Origin: an uncultured Clostridia bacterium | GTDB taxonomy: Bacteria > Bacillota > Clostridia > Christensenellales > Borkfalkiaceae | Direction of reading: 5' to 3' | DNA: 8,745 nt | NCBI GenBank assembly: GCA_947174955.1 | Contig: CAMWKX010000042.1 | Location: 1-8,745, forward strand | Shown here: in pieces, positions 1 to 5,378 of the stretch | Position numbering within the stretch: position 1 is the stretch's first letter | Layout: every line of letters starts with the position of its first letter | Notes under the pieces: model-generated | What the model saw: only the letters and a program-made list of their open reading frames with translations | What the model was told of the DNA's origin: nothing | Database searches by the model: none | Made by a program: the position numbers and the translations under genes

Positions 1-1
1 G

Positions 2-457
2 CGCATCGAGGACGCATTGGCGGCTACCCGCGCGGCAGTCGAAGAAGGCATCGTTCCCGGCGGCGGCGTTGCACTCCTTTCCACCATCCCCCAGCTTACT
101 CAGCTTATCGAAACCTTGGAAGGCGACGAAAAGACGGGTGCGTCAATCGTTATTAAGGCTATTCAGGAACCTGTTCGCCAGATTGCCAAGAACGCAGGCT
201 ACGACGGCTCGGTTGTCGTAAACAATATTTTGACTTCCAAGAAGAAAAATTACGGATTCAACGCTTTGAAGAACGAGTACACCGATATGGTTGCAAGCGG
301 CATTATCGACCCGACCAAGGTTGCGCGTTCGGTATTACAGAATGCGGCTTCGGTTGCGGCAACGCTTTTGACCACCGAAAGCATCGTTACCGATATTCCC
401 ACCCCTCCCGCACCTGCGGCACCTATGGGCGGCGGCGATATGGGCGGTATGTATTAA
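2..457 (+). CDS. groEL: GroEL (60 kDa chaperonin), C-terminal part, 5' end outside window
   Basis: Only the last 151 residues of the chaperonin are present; the family is usually about 540 aa, so roughly three quarters lies to the left. The reading frame is open from base 2, beginning RIEDALAATRAAVEEG, so the TTG at 17 is an internal Leu codon and not a start. Family hallmarks seen are EEGIVPGGGVALL, the AGYDGSVVV segment, YGFNAL, DMVASGIIDPTKV and the RSVLQNAASVA stretch of the equatorial domain, which binds ATP and makes inter-ring contacts. The protein ends in a short flexible Gly/Met tail (GGGDMGGMY) that in the family projects into the folding cavity. GroEL forms a cytoplasmic double ring that folds proteins with GroES; groES would be expected upstream, off the window. 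The TAA stop lies 19 nt before a strong hairpin terminator. Nothing is missing or broken in the visible part. Confidence 0.98.
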   Translation, partial: RIEDALAATRAAVEEGIVPGGGVALLSTIPQLTQLIETLEGDEKTGASIVIKAIQEPVRQIAKNAGYDGSVVVNNILTSKKKNYGFNALKNEYTDMVASGIIDPTKVARSVLQNAASVAATLLTTESIVTDIPTPPAPAAPMGGGDMGGMY

Positions 458-476
458 GATTTATTTAAAGAAAGAG

Positions 477-507
477 CCCGCGGCTTAATTGCCGCGGGAA
501 TTTTATT
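477..507 (+). terminator. Rho-independent terminator of groEL, probably shared with the convergent operon
   Basis: CCCGCGGC (477-484) pairs perfectly with GCCGCGGG (491-498) around a 6-nt loop TTAATT, followed by AATTTTATT (499-507). The 8-bp, nearly all-GC stem with a T-rich tail is a standard intrinsic terminator for groEL. On the opposite strand the same stem is followed by CTCTTTCTTT, a weaker and interrupted T tract, and it starts only 7 nt beyond the stop codon of the small minus-strand gene. It may therefore act in both directions between the two convergent units; activity toward the minus strand is inferred. Confidence 0.9.
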
Positions 508-793
508 ATGCAAAACAACAAACAAAAACATTAACAATAATTGAAATTAGAAACAGAACTAAAAATATAATTGCCAAAATTTTAAAATACCTTTTACTTG
601 GAGCCCAAAGCCCCATTTTTCTTGTCGATTCATATTGCTCATATGTATATGTTCTGTATTGGATATAACTGCTCACCACCATAATTAAACAAATAATAGT
701 GAAATAACCCAAACAACCGACTGCATTATCTTTGTTTGATGTGTCATAATCTTGCGCAAAAATACCCAACATACACTTTAAAACGTAAAGCAT
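506..793 (-). CDS. Small two-helix membrane protein, unknown function
   Basis: A 95-aa protein that I do not recognise. It has two hydrophobic stretches, at about residues 25-43 and 70-94, long enough to cross the membrane. They are separated by a Tyr-rich loop with net positive charge (R47, R58, K59, K67, R68 against E52, E55). By the positive-inside rule this loop would be cytoplasmic and both termini outside. Cys residues sit at 7, 27, 35, 92 and 93, the last two as a CC pair near the C-terminus. The start is supported by a clear Shine-Dalgarno AGGTAGGA (799-806) 5 nt upstream. The gene begins 21 nt after the acetyltransferase stop on the same strand, so it is probably the last gene of the mut/mia operon. 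It ends in tandem TAA stops next to the terminator. It is clearly more A+T-rich than the neighbours (about 31% G+C by hand count over 541-780), which suggests recent acquisition or weak constraint. There is no signal-peptide cleavage motif or catalytic signature. Confidence 0.7.
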   Translation of the reverse strand: MLYVLKCMLGIFAQDYDTSNKDNAVGCLGYFTIICLIMVVSSYIQYRTYTYEQYESTRKMGLWAPSKRYFKILAIIFLVLFLISIIVNVFVCCFA

Positions 794-798
794 TTCAT

Positions 799-806
799 TC
801 CTACCT
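799..806 (-). promoter_or_regulatory. Ribosome binding site for the small membrane protein
   Basis: AGGTAGGA on the minus strand, 5 nt before the ATG at 793. A second ATG at 798-796 lies immediately after this site but opens a frame that stops after six codons, so spacing and frame both favour the start at 793. The site is the main evidence that this short gene is translated. Confidence 0.7.
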
Positions 807-814
807 AAAAGTAC

Positions 815-1315
815 TTATCTAACCAATGCGTACAGTTTCATATCTCGGAACATTCCGTTTTTGAAAGCGTTTTTGCGCATAATTCCTTCCAAAACAAAGC
901 CGTTTTTCTCTAAAACGCGGCAACTACCTATATTTTCGGCGAAAGGTTCGGCGTAAATTCTCACTATATCCGAATTATCGAAAACGTGCTTGCACGCAAG
1001 GCGCACCGCCTCGGTCATAATTCCTTTGCCCCAAAATTCTTCGCCGATATAGTAACCTAATTCCGCCGTTCTGTAATGGATGTTGCCTTGCCTGAATATG
1101 CCGATACTGCCCACAACCTGGTCATTATAAACTATTGCAAAGCAAAAATTGCTGTTTTTATCCGCCGAAAGGCACGAATTAATATAATACAGCGCGTCCG
1201 CAGATGTATACGGATAAGGCAAACCGTCCCGCAGATTATCCATAACTTTTTTATTATTCAATGCGTGAGCCAATGCCTCGGCGTCACTCTCTTTCCACTC
1301 TCTTATAGTAATCAT
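815..1315 (-). CDS. GNAT-family N-acetyltransferase, RimJ/RimL type
   Basis: A complete 166-aa single-domain acetyltransferase of the Acetyltransf_3 / RimJ-RimL branch of the GNAT fold, expected to move the acetyl group of acetyl-CoA onto an amine. The N-terminal strand MITIREWKESDAEALAHAL is typical. Motif A is AELGYYIGEEFWGKGIMTEAV (residues 85-104), in two parts: the beta-4 strand, then the acetyl-CoA pyrophosphate loop GEEFWGKG (91-98). Motif B is seen as N128, then S131 and VLEKNGF (134-140), ending in FVLEG. The substrate cannot be told from sequence; relatives acetylate ribosomal protein N-termini, other proteins or small molecules. The ATG lies 2 nt after the stop of the upstream PLP-enzyme gene and has only a weak GAGA-type ribosome site, so translation is probably coupled. 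The family is widespread and mobile, so position in this operon says little about function. Confidence 0.93.
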   Translation of the reverse strand: MITIREWKESDAEALAHALNNKKVMDNLRDGLPYPYTSADALYYINSCLSADKNSNFCFAIVYNDQVVGSIGIFRQGNIHYRTAELGYYIGEEFWGKGIMTEAVRLACKHVFDNSDIVRIYAEPFAENIGSCRVLEKNGFVLEGIMRKNAFKNGMFRDMKLYALVR

Positions 1316-1317
1316 AG

Positions 1318-2538
1318 TTATCTCAACTTACTTAAAATTCTCTCTAATGCGTACTTGCCGTGTTCGTAGGTCAATCCGCCCTGAAAATACGCAACGTAAG
1401 GAACCTTTACGGGGCCGTCTGCGGAAAGCTCAATCGACGCACCCGACACAAAAGTGCCCGCCGCCATTATAATTTTATCGTCGTAACCTGGCATATCCCA
1501 CGGCTCGCACGTAACGTAACCGTCCACGGGCGACGCATACTGCACTTCTCTTATAAAATTGACCATTTTGTCCGCGTCGTCAAACTGAATAGCTCGCGTA
1601 ATGTCGTGCGGTACTCTGTCTACTGCGGGATAGTTTTTGTAGCCGAGCTTTGTCATAGCCTGACCTATTAAAAGTGAACACTTAATCGCCTGCGCAACCG
1701 TGTGCGGAGCCATAAAAAGCCCCTGGTAAAAGTACTGATATCCAAGCGCGTAAGAACCGACTTCCAACCCGATCGACGGCGCGGTAAATCTGCGGCCGAT
1801 TTGTTCGATTAAATGGGCCTTACCGACTATATAACCGCCTGTGGGTGCAAGACCGCCGCCCGCGTTTTTAATGAGCGAGCCTACGCAGATATCCGCTCCA
1901 ACCTCAGTCGGCTCCTGCATTTCTACAAACTCACCATAGCAATTATCCACGAAAATCGTGCCGTTATAGCCGATTTCGCGTAAAAATCTGCAAATTTCAC
2001 CTATTTTTTCGCACGAAAACGCCTCTCTGAGCTCATAACCACGCGAACGCTGAATATAAACGACTTTTACTTTATCGTTTAAATTCTTCTTAATTTCGTC
2101 CAAATTAAACTGTTCGTCCGCAGTAAGATCACAGTAAACGAAATTTACACCCAAATCCTTTAAAGAGCCGATATTTTCGCCGAAAATTACGGGACGAATC
2201 GTATCGTACGGCATACCGCTTATACATAAAAGCGTGTCGCCGCCCTTCAAAAGCCCGAAAAGAGCAACTGAAAGCGAGTGAGTACCCGACAAAAGGTGAG
2301 GCGAAACTATACCGCTTTCTGCCTTGAAAACGTCGGCGTACAGTTGCCCGAGCGTATCTCTGCCCTCGTCGCCGTAGCCGTAGCCGGTGGTACCCGCAAA
2401 ATGCCTTATTGCAATTTTATTACTTTGGAAAGCCTGCAAAACCTTTTTCTGATTATAATATGCTATTTCGTCGGCTCTTTCAAACTGCTCGCTAAGCTCG
2501 CTTTCACACTCTTTTATAAATCCAGCGTTATCTTTCAT
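1318..2538 (-). CDS. ynbB: PLP-dependent YnbB-family enzyme (PF06838, 'aluminium resistance' / methionine gamma-lyase-like)
   Basis: A complete 406-aa fold-type I PLP enzyme, close to the family's usual 400-430 aa. Visible elements are an N-terminal helix and FAGTTGYGYGDEGRD (48-61), the phosphate-binding SGTHS (84-88), the cofactor-ring Asp in FVDNCYGEF (D198), and the Schiff-base Lys in GSLIKNAGGGLAPTGGY (K224). The Gly-rich stretch after the lysine and the C-terminal VPYVAYFQGGLTYEHGK block are characteristic of PF06838. Family members are annotated as aluminium-resistance protein or methionine gamma-lyase because of distant similarity to Cys/Met metabolism enzymes; to my knowledge the true reaction is not settled. 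The ATG at 2538 has GAGG at 2546-2549, 7 nt upstream, and overlaps the end of miaA by 11 nt, so the start is well supported. The place just after miaA is common in Clostridia, where hfq often lies between them; it does not here. Confidence 0.93.
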   Translation of the reverse strand: MKDNAGFIKECESELSEQFERADEIAYYNQKKVLQAFQSNKIAIRHFAGTTGYGYGDEGRDTLGQLYADVFKAESGIVSPHLLSGTHSLSVALFGLLKGGDTLLCISGMPYDTIRPVIFGENIGSLKDLGVNFVYCDLTADEQFNLDEIKKNLNDKVKVVYIQRSRGYELREAFSCEKIGEICRFLREIGYNGTIFVDNCYGEFVEMQEPTEVGADICVGSLIKNAGGGLAPTGGYIVGKAHLIEQIGRRFTAPSIGLEVGSYALGYQYFYQGLFMAPHTVAQAIKCSLLIGQAMTKLGYKNYPAVDRVPHDITRAIQFDDADKMVNFIREVQYASPVDGYVTCEPWDMPGYDDKIIMAAGTFVSGASIELSADGPVKVPYVAYFQGGLTYEHGKYALERILSKLR

Positions 2539-3433
2539 CTAATAACCTCAATACGTTTCTTGCCGTTGCCTCTTCGGGTTTAAGCCAAATAATTCCCTTT
2601 AATTTTTTGAAAAAAGTGTACTGTCTTTTTGCGTAATGTCGCGTGTTTTTCTTGATTATGTCACGCATAGTACTCTCATTAAACCCGTTTTTCAAGCCTT
2701 CGAGCACCTCTTTGTACCCGATTGCTTGCATACTTTGACAATTTTCGTCAATTCCAACACTTTTAAGTCTTTTTACTTCTTCAATAAGTCCGGAGTTAAA
2801 CATTACGTCCACGCGGCAGTCAATTCGCTTATATAGTGCCTCTCTGGGATAGTCTATCGCTACCGCCAGATAGTCGAAACGCGGCTTCAACTCGTCTTTT
2901 TGTTCGGACTTCTTCTTTCCGCTCACTTCAAAAATTTCAAGAGCGCGTATTACTCTTTTTACGTCGTTAACGTGCAGTTTCTCCGCACTCTCGGGGTCAA
3001 CCTGTTTTAATATTTCATAAACGTATCCCTTGCCCCGCTCTTCGAGCATCGCCTCATAGCGCGCCCGAACGGACGCGTCGGCTTTTACGTTGCCGTATCC
3101 TAAGTTATATAATAAGGAATTAATATAAAAGCCTGTGCCGCCGCAAACCACGGGCGTTTTGTCTTCGTTTAGAAGTCTTTCGATTATCGGCAAGGCCCGC
3201 TCTTCGTAATCCGAAACGGAAAAATTCGTTTCCGCACTCACAATATCTATTAAATGATGGCGAACTCCCTGCATTTCCGCAATGGTTGGTTTTGCAGTTC
3301 CGATATTCAGTCCCCTGTACACAAGCTGAGAATCTGCCGAAATTACTTCGGAATCAAGAGCTTTGGCGCAATCGACGGCAAGCGAAGTTTTACCCGTAGC
3401 CGTCGCGCCGCAAATCACAAGAATACGTTTCAA
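2528..3433 (-). CDS. miaA: tRNA dimethylallyltransferase MiaA
   Basis: A complete 301-aa IPP transferase of normal length. It adds a dimethylallyl group from DMAPP to N6 of A37, next to the anticodon, in tRNAs reading UNN codons, giving i6A37. The P-loop is GATATGKT (9-16). The ADSQLVYRGLNIGTAKP segment (33-49) holds the conserved Asp-Ser that binds and activates A37; HHLID (59-63) and GGTGFYI (98-104) follow. The C-terminal HYAKRQYTFFKKL segment is the usual tRNA-contact region. The start codon is TTG at 3433: it gives the expected N-terminus (MKRILVICG), lies 9 nt from a strong GAGGAAGG site (3443-3450), and no ATG or GTG occurs in frame close upstream. It starts 4 nt after mutL stops and overlaps the next gene by 11 nt. 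MiaB, encoded at the head of the visible operon, uses its product. Confidence 0.98.
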   Translation of the reverse strand: MKRILVICGATATGKTSLAVDCAKALDSEVISADSQLVYRGLNIGTAKPTIAEMQGVRHHLIDIVSAETNFSVSDYEERALPIIERLLNEDKTPVVCGGTGFYINSLLYNLGYGNVKADASVRARYEAMLEERGKGYVYEILKQVDPESAEKLHVNDVKRVIRALEIFEVSGKKKSEQKDELKPRFDYLAVAIDYPREALYKRIDCRVDVMFNSGLIEEVKRLKSVGIDENCQSMQAIGYKEVLEGLKNGFNESTMRDIIKKNTRHYAKRQYTFFKKLKGIIWLKPEEATARNVLRLLDER

Positions 3434-3437
3434 GAGC

Positions 3438-5378
3438 TCACACCTTCCTCTTGAACATTTTCTCGATTTCGGTTTTTGTCAGCTTCACGCAAACCGGTCT
3501 GCCGTGCGGGCACTTCAAGCCCATATTTCCGCTCAGCATTTCAAAAAGTTTGTCGCGCTCCTGCTCGGTAAGTATTTCACCGCCCTTAACCGCGTGCTTG
3601 CACGCAGACTGCGCTATTTTATCCTTTAAAACTTCGGTTAAAGTTATTTTTTTGAGCTCGTTCACGCTCGCGAGCAGTTCATCAAAGAAATTTTTAATAT
3701 TCAAAAAGGGCAAATCGGCAGGCATTGAGTTCACGCGGAACGAGTTAACGCCGAACGGCTCAACCGCAAACCCCATCTGACAGATTAAATCCGAATTTTC
3801 GTCAATAAACTGTTTTTCGTCGGGATTGACGGTGACAACGTACGGCACCAGCATATCCTGGCGAATAACGCTCTTATTATCAAGCGCAGACCTGAGTCTG
3901 TCGTAAATCAGCCTCTCGTGCGCCGCGTGCTGGTCGATTAAATACGCGTCGTCGTCAAGTTCGTATATCAGATATGTATTAAACAGAGTTCCCTTATAAC
4001 TGTACTGCGTAAAGTGCATTTGCTGCTGTTTAGCGCGTTCCTGCGCCACTTCAGCCTCGATATTGGCGGCTATCGGATCCTTTTCCTCGCTGTGGAAGGT
4101 AAACGTAAAACCTGCCTTTTCGCCTTCGCGCGGAGCGTAAAATTTGTAGAGCGGCAAATCGGTTTCGGCATTGGCGCTAACGTTTGGCTCTTCGTAATTT
4201 TCATAAACCGAAAAATCAACTTTCTGTTCGGGCTGCTTCAATGCGGGCTTACTTTTGTTTGCAAACTTTTCTATACCGACGACGTCGCTGAAATCCTTGT
4301 CGTAAACCTTTTCGTTGCTTATAATTTCCGCCGAATACGCCGAAGCAGCGCTTGCAGGCGCATTATCATCGGTCACTACAAACTCTGCAGCCTTAGCCGT
4401 TCCGTCGAGAATTGACGATATAATCTTGTAAACCGAACCGTAAACCAGGCTTTCGTTATTAAAGCGAACGTCCGCCTTGTTGGGATGTACATTCACATCA
4501 ACCATTTCGTCGGGTACGGTAATGTTCAATACGTAAAACGGGTACTGCCTTTTCATTGCGTATCCCGAATACGCGTTGTAAATAGCAGTTGAAATAAGGT
4601 TGTTTTCTATGCGCCTGCCGTTTAAAAACACGTTCTGATAAGTCTTGTTCGACTTGAAATAATTCTGATTACTGATAAAACCGCTTATTTTGATATCGTT
4701 TCTTTCAGCTTTAATCTTGAAACAATTAGGCAAAACGTTGGCGCCGTAAACCTGTGCAATCGCCTCGTCAAGACCGCCGCCGTACGACTGCAAAGTCAGC
4801 TTTCCGTCTACAATATATTTGAAAGATATATCTGGATAGCCCAAGATATAGTGAATAACGTAGTTGGTTATATCGGTTTCTTCCTTCTTGTCCGACTTCA
4901 TAAATTTAAAGCGTACGGGCGTGTTGAAGAAAAACTTGCGGATTGAAATTCGCGTGCCCTTGGGCGAAACGGCGGGCATAACCTTGCCGATAAACTCGCC
5001 GTCGCACTCGACCTTGTTGCCCTCCTCGCCCTCAACTGCGCTTACAAGCTCTACGCACGATATAGAAGCGATAGTTGCGAGAGCCTCGCCGCGGAAACCG
5101 AGCGTTCGTATATGCTCGATATCCTCAAGCTCCTTGATTTTACTCGTCGCGTGAGCAAAGAAAGCCGCGCGCATATCGTCCTTTTCGATGCCGCAACCGT
5201 TATCGGTAACCTGAATCAAATCTTTGCCGCCGCGCTCTATGCAGATCTCTATTTCCGTCGCGCCCGCGTCAATACTGTTTTCGACAATTTCTTTAACAGC
5301 CGAATATGGTCTGTCGATCACCTCGCCCGCAGCAATGCGGTTGCACAGCATATCCGATAAAAAATTTATCTTTCCCAT
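3438..5378 (-). CDS. mutL: DNA mismatch repair protein MutL (endonuclease type)
   Basis: A complete 646-aa MutL. The N-terminal GHKL ATPase shows catalytic E30 and N34 in VKEIVENSIDAGA, DNGCGI (59-64), HATSK (76-80), the lid LGFRGEAL (93-100), NTPVR (152-156) and VNVHPNK (295-301). A variable linker of about 335-455 leads to the C-terminal dimerisation and nicking domain. This contains the metal-binding motif DQHAAHERLIYD (482-493), SACKHAVKGGE (591-601) and CPHGRP (623-628), so it belongs to the nicking MutL class found in bacteria without MutH. The beta-clamp-binding element QDMLVP (507-512) fits Q-x-x-(L/I)-x-P. One oddity is that the last acidic residue of the DQHA(X)2E(X)4E motif is Asp rather than Glu. 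The ATG shares one base with the mutS stop (TAATG), with AGAAGGT (5385-5391) 6 nt upstream, pointing to coupled synthesis of the two partners. In the cell it is recruited by mismatch-bound MutS and incises the nascent strand. Confidence 0.99.
   Translation of the reverse strand: MGKINFLSDMLCNRIAAGEVIDRPYSAVKEIVENSIDAGATEIEICIERGGKDLIQVTDNGCGIEKDDMRAAFFAHATSKIKELEDIEHIRTLGFRGEALATIASISCVELVSAVEGEEGNKVECDGEFIGKVMPAVSPKGTRISIRKFFFNTPVRFKFMKSDKKEETDITNYVIHYILGYPDISFKYIVDGKLTLQSYGGGLDEAIAQVYGANVLPNCFKIKAERNDIKISGFISNQNYFKSNKTYQNVFLNGRRIENNLISTAIYNAYSGYAMKRQYPFYVLNITVPDEMVDVNVHPNKADVRFNNESLVYGSVYKIISSILDGTAKAAEFVVTDDNAPASAASAYSAEIISNEKVYDKDFSDVVGIEKFANKSKPALKQPEQKVDFSVYENYEEPNVSANAETDLPLYKFYAPREGEKAGFTFTFHSEEKDPIAANIEAEVAQERAKQQQMHFTQYSYKGTLFNTYLIYELDDDAYLIDQHAAHERLIYDRLRSALDNKSVIRQDMLVPYVVTVNPDEKQFIDENSDLICQMGFAVEPFGVNSFRVNSMPADLPFLNIKNFFDELLASVNELKKITLTEVLKDKIAQSACKHAVKGGEILTEQERDKLFEMLSGNMGLKCPHGRPVCVKLTKTEIEKMFKRKV
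3443..3450 (-). promoter_or_regulatory. Ribosome binding site deciding the TTG start of miaA
   Basis: GAGGAAGG on the minus strand, inside the last codons of mutL and 9 nt before the TTG at 3433. The frame is open further upstream but offers no better-placed start codon, and the strong site plus the family N-terminus fix initiation at the TTG. Confidence 0.75.

Noticed and set aside
17..457. groEL fragment as a complete short gene starting at TTG 17
   Set aside because: The frame is open to the left edge and the residues before the TTG (RIEDA) match GroEL, so this is the tail of a full gene cut by the window.
4014..4415. A 133-codon plus-strand open frame opposite the MutL linker
   Set aside because: It is antisense to mutL, has low-complexity hydrophobic runs, no ribosome site I can support and no family resemblance.
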